Shown here: piece by piece, positions 1 through 8,962 of the stretch
Layout: each line of letters opens with the position of its first letter
Numbering within the stretch: position 1 is the stretch's first letter
Assembly: GCA_016124615.1 (NCBI GenBank)
Contig: WGNF01000014.1
Coordinates: 104,932-168,931, forward strand
Length of the DNA stretch: 64,000 nt
DNA from: Paracoccaceae bacterium
GTDB taxonomy: Bacteria > Pseudomonadota > Alphaproteobacteria > Rhodobacterales > Rhodobacteraceae
Direction of reading: 5' to 3'
The notes under the pieces: model-generated
Database searches by the model: none
What the model was told of the DNA's origin: nothing
Seen by the model: only the letters and a program-made list of their open reading frames with translations
Translations under genes and position numbers: made by a program

Positions 1-5
1 CCGCC

Positions 6-470
6 ATGTCGATCCACTTTACCGCCCTGCCCACCGACACCGTCCGCGCCCTGCAAGCCGGTGGCCCCGACGCCAACGGCCAGTTGCCAGAGCGTCGCAC
101 CTCTGACGGCGTGGGCGTGCCCTGCCGCCATTGCCTGCAGCAGGTTCCGGCGGGCAGGGACTACCTGATCCTTGCCCATCGCCCGTTCCCGGCGCTGCAA
201 CCCTATGCCGAAACCGGCCCGATCTTCCTCTGCGCCGACCCCTGTGCGCCGGGCGGGGGCGAGGCGTTGCCCGACATGCTCGCCTCGCCGCAGTACATCG
301 TGCGCGGTTACGGTGCCGATGACCGGATCGCCTATGGCACCGGCGGCGTGGTGCCGACGCCCGGCATCCCCGACCGCGCCGCGGCGCTGCTGGCCCGCGA
401 CGACATCGCTTATGTCCACGTCCGTTCGGCCGCGAACAACTGTTATCAGGTGCGGATCGACCGCGCCTAG
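6..470 (+). CDS. DUF1203 family protein
   Basis: A 154-residue protein that matches the DUF1203 family along its whole length. It opens with the family-typical LPTDTVRALQAGG stretch, followed by PCRHCLQQV with two cysteines and later by CADPC. No enzymatic role is known for the family. The cysteine pairs (about residues 40-43 and 76-80) could bind a metal, but that is inference. It has no signal peptide and no membrane segment. Its stop codon overlaps the stop of the convergent OpgC-like gene by four bases (CTAG). Confidence 0.85.
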   Translation: MSIHFTALPTDTVRALQAGGPDANGQLPERRTSDGVGVPCRHCLQQVPAGRDYLILAHRPFPALQPYAETGPIFLCADPCAPGGGEALPDMLASPQYIVRGYGADDRIAYGTGGVVPTPGIPDRAAALLARDDIAYVHVRSAANNCYQVRIDRA

Positions 471-1654
471 CTAAGCGCGGCGCGGGCCCGGCGGCGCAGC
501 GCCGGGCCGTGTTCGCGCCACAGCGCGGGCAGCGGCAGCAGCGCGATGCAGGCCAGCGCCAGCGCGCTGCGCCCGATCGCGTCGAACGGCCCCACGGTCA
601 CGTCGATGTAGCGGGCCAGATAGACGATGCCGACGTGCCAGGCGTAGGTCTGCAACGAATGGCGGCCGATCAGCTTCAGCGGCGGCAGTGCAAACAGCCA
701 GTGCAATCCGCCCGATAGCGCCGCCACCCAGCGCTGTTTCGCGTTGGGGCCTGCGATCAGCAGCCAGGTCAGCAGGCCGCCCGCGCCCACAAGGTTCAGC
801 AGATAGATCGGGCCGAAGCTGGGGCGCAGCGCCATGCTTTCGAACGGGCCAAGGAACTCATAGCGGATCAGCCCATGCGCCGTGATCATCCGTACCGGCA
901 GGAAGAACACCATCACGATCAGGCACAGAATCGGCAGCGTTGTGCGTTCGGGGGCGAACAGGCGGCGCCAGTCGGTGCCCCCCTTCGCCGTCAGCCCGCC
1001 TGCGACAAGACCCGCGACGAAGACGATCTGCCAGCCCATCGGCCCGAAGGCGCCACGCAGGCCCTGCCCGTCAGAGGCCGCGAACCAGGTTTGCAGCGGC
1101 GCCCCCAGCAGGTCGCCGAAGCCGATCTGCTCCGCCATCCAGACCAACAGCGACAGCGTCATCACCAGCGGCCAGCGCCCATCCGCCACCAGCCGGACCA
1201 GCGGCGGCGCGGCCAGCAGGAACAGCATGTACATCGGCAGGATGTCCATGAAGGTCGGCTGGAACACCAGCAGCGCCAGCGCCGCGTTGCGCGCATGTTC
1301 AAGCCCGCCAGCGGTGCCCATCCAGTTCGCGAAAGCCTCCGCCGCGCCCGGCACATGGTTCTCGACCAGTCGCGCCGTCACCACCAGGGCCAGCGAATAG
1401 AGATAAAGCTCCATCGCCCGGCGATGCACGCTTGCCTGCATCGCCGCCGCGCCGTGGCGCAGCAGCCGCGCGGTTTGCAGAAGGCCGATCAGGAAGCCCG
1501 AGAGAAAGACGAACCCCTGCGCATCCTCGACGAACATGACCTGATCGAGGTTCACGCTCTGCAACCATAGCCCGCCTTGCAGCACGATGTGGTTGATCAG
1601 CATGAACAGCAGGAAATAGCCGCGCATCCCGTCGAGAAGTTCGATCCGTTTCAC
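467..1654 (-). CDS. OpgC-family membrane acyltransferase
   Basis: About 395 residues with roughly ten hydrophobic segments. It starts KRIELLDGMRGYFLLFMLINH, the N-terminal signature of the OpgC_C / acyltransferase-3-like family. OpgC proteins sit in the inner membrane and transfer succinyl groups to periplasmic glucans. The conserved DGMRG and INH residues are present, but the substrate here is unknown. I chose a GTG start because GGAGG lies about five bases upstream. An in-frame ATG seven codons earlier has no comparable ribosome site. The gene stands alone and is convergent with the DUF1203 gene. Confidence 0.75.
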   Translation of the reverse strand: MKRIELLDGMRGYFLLFMLINHIVLQGGLWLQSVNLDQVMFVEDAQGFVFLSGFLIGLLQTARLLRHGAAAMQASVHRRAMELYLYSLALVVTARLVENHVPGAAEAFANWMGTAGGLEHARNAALALLVFQPTFMDILPMYMLFLLAAPPLVRLVADGRWPLVMTLSLLVWMAEQIGFGDLLGAPLQTWFAASDGQGLRGAFGPMGWQIVFVAGLVAGGLTAKGGTDWRRLFAPERTTLPILCLIVMVFFLPVRMITAHGLIRYEFLGPFESMALRPSFGPIYLLNLVGAGGLLTWLLIAGPNAKQRWVAALSGGLHWLFALPPLKLIGRHSLQTYAWHVGIVYLARYIDVTVGPFDAIGRSALALACIALLPLPALWREHGPALRRRARAALS

Positions 1655-1821
1655 CCGGTCCTCCGATCGGCACATCCCTCATGTTACGGAGCAGACCGGG
1701 AATCCCGCCAGTCAACGCCTCGCGAGCAGGGGGTTGCGAGCGGAGATTTGCCCAAACCTCCGGGGCTTGACGCTGGCGCAAGCGCGCCCTATCCCGCAAG
1801 GAGTGCCGCGAAGAGGGAACC

Positions 1822-2007
1822 ATGCCCACCAAAGCCCCCGAGACCGAGGTTGTGACCCACTGGAAAGTAGCCTGTGACGGCGGTGTCGGCGCGCTGGGCC
1901 ATCCGCGCGTCTGGCTGACCATCCCCGAGGATACCGGCTGGGTCGAATGCGGCTATTGCGACAAGCGATTCGAGATCGACCGCGCACACGCCCACGACGA
2001 TCACTGA
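1822..2007 (+). CDS. zinc-finger domain-containing protein (zf-CHCC)
   Basis: A 61-residue protein with one zf-CHCC domain. The likely zinc ligands are Cys18, His27 and the CGYC pair at about residues 43-46, followed by a His-rich tail (RAHAHDDH). The fold is that of the mitochondrial complex I accessory subunit NDUFS6. In alphaproteobacteria the small stand-alone form is often linked to complex I assembly, but nothing nearby tests that here. It lies upstream of polA on the same strand with a gap of about 145 bases. Confidence 0.85.
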   Translation: MPTKAPETEVVTHWKVACDGGVGALGHPRVWLTIPEDTGWVECGYCDKRFEIDRAHAHDDH

Positions 2008-2152
2008 TCCACGCCGCCGCCCGGCAGGAACCCTGCGGGCGCTGCGATCACGCCCGCCTCGACCGGCTTGCCAACCTGCGCCCGCGCGCGACGGGTAGAA
2101 GCCCGCGCCGCTTCATGGCAAAAGGAAAGAAACCACGGCGGAGGGTCCGGGA

Positions 2153-4957
2153 ATGACATTCGGCAAGGGCCACCACCTGCACCTGATCGACGGTTCGGCC
2201 TATATCTTCCGCGCCTATCACGCGCTGCCGCCGCTGACGCGCAAATCCGACGGCCTGCCGATCGGCGCGGTGGCCGGGTTCTGCAACATCCTGTGGAACG
2301 AGTTGAACCGCGCCAACGGCGACGAGGCCGCGACCCATATCGCCGTGGTGTTCGACCATTCGTCGAAGACCTTCCGCAACGACCTTTATCCGCTTTACAA
2401 GGCCAACCGCCCCGAGCTGCCCGAAGACCTGCGCCCGCAGTTCCCGCTGACGCGCGAGGCGACGCGGGCCTTCAACGTCGCCTGTCTGGAAACCGAGAAT
2501 TACGAGGCCGACGACATCATCGCCACCCTCGCGCGGCAGGCGGTCGAGGCGGGCGGCAGCGCCACCATCATCTCGTCCGACAAGGATCTGATGCAACTGG
2601 TCGGCAACGGCGTGGTGATGCGCGACCCGATGAAAGACCGCCGCATCGACCGCGACGAGGTGTTCGAGAAGTTCGGCGTCGGGCCGGACCGGGTGGTGGA
2701 CGTGCAATCCCTCGCTGGTGACAGCGTCGACAACGTGCCGGGCGCGCCGGGCATCGGCATCAAGACGGCGGCCCTGCTGATCAACGAATACGGCGATCTG
2801 GAAACCCTGCTGGCGCGCGCCGCCGAGATCAAGCAGCCCAAACGGCGCGAGGCGCTTGAGGCGAACGCCGACCTGATCCGCATCTCCAAGCAACTTGTCA
2901 CGCTGAAGCGCGATGTGGCGCTGGACGTGACGCTGGACGATCTGGAGGTGAAGGCCCCCGATCCGGCGCAGGTGATGGCCTTTCTGGCGGCGATGGAGTT
3001 CCGCACCCTGACCAAACGGGTGGCCGAGAAACTGAAGGTGGACCCGCCCACCGTCACCGACGCCGCCCCCGCGCCCGACCCCGAGGCGGGCGGTGCAGCA
3101 CCGAAGGCGGTGCCGTTCGACACCAAGGGCTACGAATGCGTCCGCGACGCCGCCGCCTTGGAAAGCTGGGTCGCCACCATCCGCGAACGTGGCCATGTCG
3201 CCGTCGATACCGAAACCACCAGCCTTGACGAGATGGTGGCAGAGCTTGTCGGTATCTCGCTTTGCGTCGAGGCGGGGAAGGCTTGCTATATCCCCTTGGG
3301 CCACAAACAGGGCGGCGGCGATCTGTTCGGTTCTACCGCGCTGGTCGAGGGCCAGATGCCTTTGGCCGAGGCGTTGGAAATCCTGAAGCCGGTGCTGGAG
3401 GATGACGCGATCCTCAAGATCGGCCAGAACATGAAATACGACGCCAAGATCTTCGCCCGCAACGGGGTGAACGTCGCGCCGATCGACGACACGATGCTGA
3501 TGTCTTACGCCATGCACGCGGGTCTGCACGGCCACGGCATGGATTTCCTGTCCGACAAATACCTCGGCCACGTGCCGATCCCGATCAAGCCGCTCCTGGG
3601 CTCCGGCAAATCGCAGGTGACGTTCGACCGCGTGGCGATCGACGATGCCGTGGCCTATGCCGCGGAGGATGCCGACGTGACCCTGCGGCTTTGGCAACGC
3701 TTCAAGCCCGACCTGCCGCGCGCCCATGTGACGACCGTCTACGAAACGCTGGAACGCCCGCTGGTGCCGGTGCTGGCCGCGATGGAGATGGCGGGCGTGC
3801 TGGTCGACCGCGACACGCTTTCCCGCATGTCGAACGCCTTCGCGCAGAAGATGGCGGGGCTGGAGGCCGAGATTCAGGAACTGGCGGGCGAGCCGTTCAA
3901 CGTAGGCTCCCCCAAGCAGTTGGGCGAGATCCTGTTCGACAAGATGTCCCTGCCGGGCGGCGAGAAGGGCAAGACCGGCGCCTATGCCACCGGCGCCGAT
4001 GTGCTGGAAGACCTTGCCGCCGAGGGCCACGACCTGCCCGCCCGCGTGCTGGACTGGCGCCAGCTGTCCAAGCTGAAATCGACCTACACCGACGCGCTGC
4101 AAACCCATATCAACGCCGAAACCGGGCGGGTGCACACCTCCTACTCCATCGCCGGGGCCAACACCGGGCGGCTGGCCTCGACCGATCCGAACCTGCAAAA
4201 CATCCCCGTGCGGTCCGAGGAAGGCCGCCGCATCCGCGAGGCTTTCGTGGCGCCGAAGGGCAAGGTGCTGGTCAGCCTCGACTATTCCCAGATCGAGCTG
4301 CGCATCCTTGCCCATGTGGCCGATATCCCGGCGCTGAAGCAGGCGTTCCGCGACGGTCTCGACATCCACGCCATGACCGCATCCGAGATGTTCGACGTGC
4401 CGATGGAGCAGATGACGCCGGAAATCCGCCGCCGCGCCAAGGCGATCAACTTCGGCGTCATCTACGGCATTTCCGGCTTCGGCCTTGCCCGCAACCTGCG
4501 CATCCCGCGGGCCGAGGCGCAGGCCTTCATCGACCGCTATTTCGAACGCTTCCCCGGCATCCGCGCCTACATGGACGCCACTATCGCCTTCGCCAAGGCG
4601 AACGGCTATGTGCAGACGCTGTTCGGCCGCAAGATCCACACGCCCGAGATCAACGCCAAGGGCCCCACCGCCGGCTTCGCCCGCCGCGCCGCCATCAACG
4701 CCCCCATTCAGGGCGCCGCCGCCGACGTGATCCGCCGCGCGATGATCCGGATGCCGAAGGCCATCGACGGCCTGCCCGCCACCATGCTGCTGCAGGTGCA
4801 TGACGAGTTGCTGTTCGAGGTCGCCGAGGATGCGGTCGACCCGGTGATCGCCCGGGTCAAAGAGGTCATGGAGGGCGCCGCCGACCCGGCGGTCAAGCTC
4901 GACGTGCCGCTGATCGTGGATGCGGGGCGGGGCGCGAGCTGGGCCGAGGCACACTGA
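2153..4957 (+). CDS. polA: DNA polymerase I
   Basis: Full-length 934-residue PolA for Okazaki-fragment processing and repair synthesis. The 5'-3' exonuclease domain spans about residues 6-265 (LIDGSAYIFRAYHALPP, SSDKDLMQL). The 3'-5' proofreading domain spans about 325-520 and keeps its acidic residues (VDTETTSLDEM, AEDADVTL), so proofreading should work. The polymerase domain spans about 560-934 with motif A DYSQIELRILAH, motif B RRAKAINFGVIYG and motif C QVHDELLFE. GGAGGG lies about eight bases before the ATG. Most of the other long frames across this gene are shadows of it. Confidence 0.98.
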   Translation: MTFGKGHHLHLIDGSAYIFRAYHALPPLTRKSDGLPIGAVAGFCNILWNELNRANGDEAATHIAVVFDHSSKTFRNDLYPLYKANRPELPEDLRPQFPLTREATRAFNVACLETENYEADDIIATLARQAVEAGGSATIISSDKDLMQLVGNGVVMRDPMKDRRIDRDEVFEKFGVGPDRVVDVQSLAGDSVDNVPGAPGIGIKTAALLINEYGDLETLLARAAEIKQPKRREALEANADLIRISKQLVTLKRDVALDVTLDDLEVKAPDPAQVMAFLAAMEFRTLTKRVAEKLKVDPPTVTDAAPAPDPEAGGAAPKAVPFDTKGYECVRDAAALESWVATIRERGHVAVDTETTSLDEMVAELVGISLCVEAGKACYIPLGHKQGGGDLFGSTALVEGQMPLAEALEILKPVLEDDAILKIGQNMKYDAKIFARNGVNVAPIDDTMLMSYAMHAGLHGHGMDFLSDKYLGHVPIPIKPLLGSGKSQVTFDRVAIDDAVAYAAEDADVTLRLWQRFKPDLPRAHVTTVYETLERPLVPVLAAMEMAGVLVDRDTLSRMSNAFAQKMAGLEAEIQELAGEPFNVGSPKQLGEILFDKMSLPGGEKGKTGAYATGADVLEDLAAEGHDLPARVLDWRQLSKLKSTYTDALQTHINAETGRVHTSYSIAGANTGRLASTDPNLQNIPVRSEEGRRIREAFVAPKGKVLVSLDYSQIELRILAHVADIPALKQAFRDGLDIHAMTASEMFDVPMEQMTPEIRRRAKAINFGVIYGISGFGLARNLRIPRAEAQAFIDRYFERFPGIRAYMDATIAFAKANGYVQTLFGRKIHTPEINAKGPTAGFARRAAINAPIQGAAADVIRRAMIRMPKAIDGLPATMLLQVHDELLFEVAEDAVDPVIARVKEVMEGAADPAVKLDVPLIVDAGRGASWAEAH

Positions 4958-4968
4958 GGAGGTTAAAG

Positions 4969-5334
4969 ATGAAAAACGTTTCAATCTTTCTTTTGCTTGC
5001 CGTTCCGGTTGCCTTTCCGCTTCATGCGGCGTCGCGCACTGTCGTCTCATCCGAGGGCGATACCTATTACGCAACCGAGAACGCAAACGGTGGGATATTG
5101 ACCTCGAAATATCCTCGACCGCGCTACATTGAACAAGGCGCAGCCTCTCACGTCATTGACGGGAAAGAAGTCATCTACTTCGGCCGTTCCTGCGACGCTT
5201 TCACCAAAGCGTATAGCGTGGGTACGTGGGGGTGGGCAAACGGAGGATTCGTTGCCACCTTCAACAACGGTGCGCGCATCGGCTTCCCGCGTCAGGATCC
5301 TCCGTGGGACGACCTTCTGCAGTGCAGGTTGTAG
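4969..5334 (+). CDS. hypothetical secreted protein
   Basis: A 121-residue protein with a clear Sec signal peptide (KNVSIFLLLAVPVAFPLHA, likely cut after HAA). I do not recognise its family. The mature part is short and rich in Gly, Tyr and Phe, with two cysteines (about residues 73 and 119) that could form a disulfide after export. GAGGAGG precedes the ATG at good spacing, only eleven bases after the polA stop. Its codons are visibly more A/T-rich than the neighbours, which suggests recent acquisition. Confidence 0.6.
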   Translation: MKNVSIFLLLAVPVAFPLHAASRTVVSSEGDTYYATENANGGILTSKYPRPRYIEQGAASHVIDGKEVIYFGRSCDAFTKAYSVGTWGWANGGFVATFNNGARIGFPRQDPPWDDLLQCRL

Positions 5335-5338
5335 GCCC

Positions 5339-5710
5339 ATGCCTTCGCCGGAGCCAGTCCTATCGTCCTGGCCCGAACTGCGCGCCCTTGCGCTGTCGCT
5401 CGACCTGCCGGGGGTGATCGAAACCACGGCCTGGGATCATCCGGTGCTGAAGGCGCACGGCAAGATGTGGACGTGGTGGTCGCCCAAGATCGATGCCGCG
5501 GTGTTCAAGGCCGACCGCGACGAGGTCGAAATGCTGCATGCCGCCGATCCCGCAACCTTCCTGCTGCATCCCCATTACGCGGGCCACGGGTTGCTACTTG
5601 TCGCGCAGGGCCGGATCGACCCCGGCTGGGCCCGGGCGCGGCTCATCTCAACCTGGCGGTCGATGGCGCCGAAGCGGCTTCTGAAGGCGTGGGAGGCGGG
5701 GCAGGGCTGA
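5339..5710 (+). CDS. MmcQ/YjbR family DNA-binding protein
   Basis: A 123-residue protein of the MmcQ/YjbR (CyaY-like fold) family. Typical features are the early ALSLDLPGVIETTAWDHP segment, KMWTWW and a late WARARLISTWRSMAPKRLL stretch. Members are small cytoplasmic proteins with a double-stranded-DNA-binding fold and no settled role. The ATG starts four bases after the preceding stop. A long in-frame extension upstream overlaps the secreted-protein gene and is not real. It ends just before a perfect inverted repeat. Confidence 0.85.
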   Translation: MPSPEPVLSSWPELRALALSLDLPGVIETTAWDHPVLKAHGKMWTWWSPKIDAAVFKADRDEVEMLHAADPATFLLHPHYAGHGLLLVAQGRIDPGWARARLISTWRSMAPKRLLKAWEAGQG

Positions 5711-5742
5711 CTGCCGCGCGCCCACCGCCTGCCACGCAACCT

Positions 5743-5815
5743 GTCATCCCCGCGCAAGCGGGGATATCCCCCTCACCGCGCCCCGACTGGAGGTCCCCGC
5801 TTGCGCGGGGATGAC
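5743..5815. repeat. REP-like perfect 22-bp inverted repeat
   Basis: Two perfectly complementary 22-base arms, 5743-5764 and 5794-5815, are separated by 29 bases. Each arm contains its own small palindrome (CCCCGC-GCAA-GCGGGG). The arms begin GTCATCCCCGCG and end CGCGGGGATGAC. This is the format of repetitive extragenic palindromes spread by RAYT-type transposases. It lies between two convergent genes and could also act as a bidirectional terminator. Confidence 0.75.
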
Positions 5816-5824
5816 CGCTGGAAC

Positions 5825-6523
5825 CTAGAACCGCTCCACCCAGGGCCGCACCGCAATCTCCTCGCTCCACGCAGACCGGTGCTGTTTCACCAGCGCCACA
5901 TAGGTCTGCGCGATCGCATCCGGGTCCAGCATCGAATCCGGTGCGTCGGGCGGCTCCACCCGGCCCGGATTGCGGATGCCGCCGTCGATGTTGATCCAGG
6001 CGACGTGGATGCCCTTCGGGTGCAGCTCGCGCGCCATCGACTGGGCGAGGCCACGCTGCGCGAACTTGCCCATCGCGAAGGGGGCCGATTGCGGAAACCC
6101 CTTCACCCCGGCCGAGGCGCCGGTGAAGAGGATCGTGCCCCGCGCCCCGCCCGAAGGTTCCGCCGCCAGCATCGCCCGCGCCGCCGCCTGCCCCACCAGG
6201 AAGGCGCCGAAGGCCGTCACCGTCAGCGCATGGCGCACGCCCTCGGGGTCGAGGTCGACCAGCGGGCCGCGTTGCCGGGCCGACGGGTTGAAGACCACCA
6301 CGCGCGGCGCGGCGTCGAGCGCGGCAAACAGCCCCGCCACGGCGGCGGGATCGGCGGCATCGCAGGCATGGCAGCTGGCGCCGGTTTCGGCCGCCAGGGC
6401 GCCGAGTTTCTCCACATTCCGCGCGGCCAGCGCCAGCCGGTAGCCTTCGGCCCGGAAAGCACGGGCCAATGCCGCCGACAGGCCATCGCCAACGCCGACG
6501 ATGAGGGCGAGAGGGTCGGACAT
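5825..6523 (-). CDS. SDR family protein, atypical active site
   Basis: A 232-residue Rossmann-fold short-chain dehydrogenase homologue. The N-terminal nucleotide site reads VGVGDGLSAALARAF. The strand-5 serine is present (LFTGASAG). The usual YxxxK reads FAMGK (about residues 155-159), so the catalytic tyrosine is replaced by phenylalanine while the lysine is kept. A subset of SDR proteins shares this loss, and such proteins may bind a nucleotide without classical dehydrogenase chemistry. It is a single gene, convergent with the YjbR-type gene. Confidence 0.8.
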   Translation of the reverse strand: MSDPLALIVGVGDGLSAALARAFRAEGYRLALAARNVEKLGALAAETGASCHACDAADPAAVAGLFAALDAAPRVVVFNPSARQRGPLVDLDPEGVRHALTVTAFGAFLVGQAAARAMLAAEPSGGARGTILFTGASAGVKGFPQSAPFAMGKFAQRGLAQSMARELHPKGIHVAWINIDGGIRNPGRVEPPDAPDSMLDPDAIAQTYVALVKQHRSAWSEEIAVRPWVERF

Positions 6524-6639
6524 CCTGAGTCTCCGCTGAGGTCAGCCCCCACGCTCGCCCGGATGCGGCCCGTTGTCAAAGCCCCGCGGGTGGCTTGACA
6601 CGCCCGGCCCCGCGGGCAAGCTTGCGGCAGGAGCCCGCG

Positions 6640-7548
6640 ATGCCACACGACCATTCCCATTCCCATGCTCACATCGACACCGGCGACCGCAACATGTCGG
6701 CGGCGGTGGCGGCCAACCTTGGCCTGTCGCTGGCGCAGATCGCGGGCGGGTTCTTCGCCGGGTCGGTGGCGCTGATCGCTGACGGCGTCCACAACCTGTC
6801 GGATGCCGCAACGCTGGTGCTGGCCTTTGCCGCGCGGCGCATCGCCCGCCGCCCGGCCGATGCCGCGATGACCTTCGGCTATGGCCGGGCCGAGGTTGTG
6901 GCGGCGCTGATCAACTACACCACGCTGATCGTGATCTCGCTCTGGCTGGCGGCCGAGGCGGTGCCGCGCCTGATCGACCCGCCGGGGGTCGCGGGCTGGC
7001 CGGTGGTCATCCTCGCCGCGCTGGCGCTGGGCGTGAACACCGCCACCGCGCTGCTGACGTTCCGGCTGGCGAAGGACAGCCTGAACATCCGCGCCGCCTT
7101 CCTGCACAATGCGGGCGATGCGGCGACCTCGCTGGTCGTCGTGGTCGCCGGTATCCTGATCCTGCTCTACGATTGGCGGCTGGTCGATCCGCTGGCGACG
7201 CTGGCGATCTCGGGCTGGATGCTGTGGACGTCGGTGCACGAACTTGGCCCGGTGATCCGCATCCTGATGCTGGGCGCCCCGCCAGAACTCGCCGCCGCCG
7301 AGGTGCTGACAAGGATCGCGGCCATCGAGGGCGTGGCGGGGGTGCATCATCTGCACTTGTGGCAGATCGACGAACACGAAACCTCGTGCGAGGCGCATCT
7401 GGTCGTGGCGGGCGAGGGCGCGCAGATCAGCGCGAAGGTGCGCGCCATGCTGCAGCGCGATTTCGGCATCGACCACGCGACGTTCGCGGTGGAATCCGTC
7501 GGCGCAAGCTGCATCGGCGCCCCGGCGATCGGCCACGCCATCGGCTGA
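6640..7548 (+). CDS. cation diffusion facilitator (zinc/divalent metal efflux)
   Basis: A 302-residue CDF transporter. The N-terminus is His-rich (HDHSHSHAH), a cytoplasmic metal-collecting segment. Six membrane helices follow. The metal-site motifs DGVHNLSDA (helix II) and HNAGDA (helix V) give the two His/Asp pairs typical of Zn2+-type CDF proteins. The C-terminal cytoplasmic domain (about 215-300) contains HHLHLWQIDEHE. GCAGGAG lies seven bases before the ATG. It probably exports Zn2+ in exchange for protons. Confidence 0.92.
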   Translation: MPHDHSHSHAHIDTGDRNMSAAVAANLGLSLAQIAGGFFAGSVALIADGVHNLSDAATLVLAFAARRIARRPADAAMTFGYGRAEVVAALINYTTLIVISLWLAAEAVPRLIDPPGVAGWPVVILAALALGVNTATALLTFRLAKDSLNIRAAFLHNAGDAATSLVVVVAGILILLYDWRLVDPLATLAISGWMLWTSVHELGPVIRILMLGAPPELAAAEVLTRIAAIEGVAGVHHLHLWQIDEHETSCEAHLVVAGEGAQISAKVRAMLQRDFGIDHATFAVESVGASCIGAPAIGHAIG

Positions 7549-7632
7549 ACAACCTTGCGTCACGCCGTCACGTGGCGGCTGGGCCGATCCCCTCCCACCG
7601 TGCAGAATGCGCCGGGGCAGGGGGAGGATGCG

Positions 7633-8430
7633 ATGGGCGATGCGGTCAATCTGGTGATCGAAGAGGGCGGGCTGGCGGTGGTCACGCTCGACCGGCCCGA
7701 GGTGAAGAACGCCTGGAACCTGCCGATGTTCGAGGGGCTCACGGCGACGGCCGCGCGGCTGGCCGAAACGCCAGGGCTGCGCGCGGTGATCCTGCGCGGG
7801 GCGGGCGGCGCGTTTTCCTCGGGCCTCGATCTTGCGGTGATGCAATCCTTCGCGGGCAACCTCGCCGCGGTGAAGGCCGACATGCTCAACGTACCCGCAG
7901 GCGAGCCCAACCGCTTTCAGGCGCCCTGCATCGGCTGGTCGCGCCTTCCTGTGCCGGTGATCGCGGCGATCGAGGGCGTCGCCTATGGCGCGGGCCTGCA
8001 ACTGGCGCTGGCGGCGGATTTCCGCATCGCCACGCCCGAGGCCCGGCTTTCGGTGCGCGAGGCGCATTGGGGCCTGATCCCTGACATGGGCATTTCGCAA
8101 AACCTGCCCCGCCTGATGCGCGCCGATCAGGCGCTGGAGCTGATCATGACCGGCCGGGTGCTGGCGGCCGAAGAGGCGCTGGCGCTTGGCCTGCTGACCC
8201 GCATCGCCGCCGATCCGCTGGCCGCGGCGCGGGCGCTGGCGGCGGCCATCGCCGACCGCTCGCCCGATGCCGTGCGCGCCGCCAAGACACTGGTGCAAGA
8301 GGCCTGGACCCTGCCCCCCGGTGCCGGCCTCGCGGTCGAGGCGCGGTTGCAGGCCGCGCTTCTCGGTGGCCCGAACATGATCGAGGCGGTGATGGCGAAC
8401 ATGCAAAAGCGCAAGCCGGTGTTTCGCTAA
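7633..8430 (+). CDS. enoyl-CoA hydratase/isomerase (crotonase) family protein
   Basis: A 265-residue crotonase-fold protein. The oxyanion-hole segments are GGAFSSGLDLAVM (about residue 57) and GVAYGAGLQLALAADFRIA (about 117). The catalytic region reads VREAHWGLIPDMG. The Glu and the Asp in PDMG resemble the dienoyl-CoA isomerase branch more than classical crotonase, which uses two Glu. I chose the ATG at 7633 because a GGGGGAGG ribosome site lies just upstream. The 26 in-frame codons before it are not family-like. The acyl-CoA substrate cannot be read from the sequence. Confidence 0.85.
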   Translation: MGDAVNLVIEEGGLAVVTLDRPEVKNAWNLPMFEGLTATAARLAETPGLRAVILRGAGGAFSSGLDLAVMQSFAGNLAAVKADMLNVPAGEPNRFQAPCIGWSRLPVPVIAAIEGVAYGAGLQLALAADFRIATPEARLSVREAHWGLIPDMGISQNLPRLMRADQALELIMTGRVLAAEEALALGLLTRIAADPLAAARALAAAIADRSPDAVRAAKTLVQEAWTLPPGAGLAVEARLQAALLGGPNMIEAVMANMQKRKPVFR

Positions 8431-8510
8431 GGCGCCCCAGCCGCCGCTCTTGACAGCCCGCGCACCGTCACGAAAATTTCGACGCAGTCGCCAAACGAGA
8501 GCGCGTTGCC

Positions 8511-8939
8511 ATGACCCTTGCCCCCCTGCTCGCCGCGCCCGCTTCGATTCAGGCGCATGCCTTCGCCGCGATGGCGGCCTTCGTGCTTGGCATCGTCCAG
8601 CTGTCCGCGCCCAAGGGCACCCTGCCGCACCGGACACTCGGCTATGTCTGGGTCACGTTGATGGCGCTTGTCGCCGCCTCGTCGTTCTGGATCCACACGA
8701 TCTGCACCTTTGGCGGTTTCAGCGTCATCCACGGGCTTTCGATCTTCACGCTGGCGCTGCTGCCGGTGGGGGTGCTGCGTGCGCGCCAGCATCAGGTTCA
8801 GGCGCACCGCCGCACGATGTCGCTGCTGTTTCTCGGCGCGCTGGTGGTGGCGGGGGCGTTCACCCTCTGGCCCGGACGCATCATGCATGATGTCGTGTTC
8901 GGCACCGTCACCCACCACGGCGCCTGCACCGGGGTCTGA
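8511..8939 (+). CDS. DUF2306 family membrane protein
   Basis: A 142-residue integral membrane protein with four predicted helices. It fits the DUF2306 family in its HAFAAMAAFVLGIVQL first helix, conserved HRTLGYVWV loop, internal SFWIH and late HRRTM segment. The conserved histidines in or near membrane segments might bind heme, as in related four-helix families, but this is inference. It lies 80 bases after the crotonase gene and is followed by a short hairpin and an 11-bp tandem repeat. Confidence 0.8.
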   Translation: MTLAPLLAAPASIQAHAFAAMAAFVLGIVQLSAPKGTLPHRTLGYVWVTLMALVAASSFWIHTICTFGGFSVIHGLSIFTLALLPVGVLRARQHQVQAHRRTMSLLFLGALVVAGAFTLWPGRIMHDVVFGTVTHHGACTGV

Positions 8940-8962
8940 CCGCAGCCCAAAACGGTTTTGGG

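Noticed and set aside
2048..5086. Long open frame on the minus strand opposite polA
   Set aside because: It is exactly antisense to the DNA polymerase I gene. Its translation is rich in His/Arg/Gly and has no family features, a typical shadow frame in GC-rich DNA.
6223..8637. 804-codon minus-strand frame across the CDF and crotonase genes
   Set aside because: Low-complexity Arg/His/Gln-rich translation antisense to two well-supported genes.
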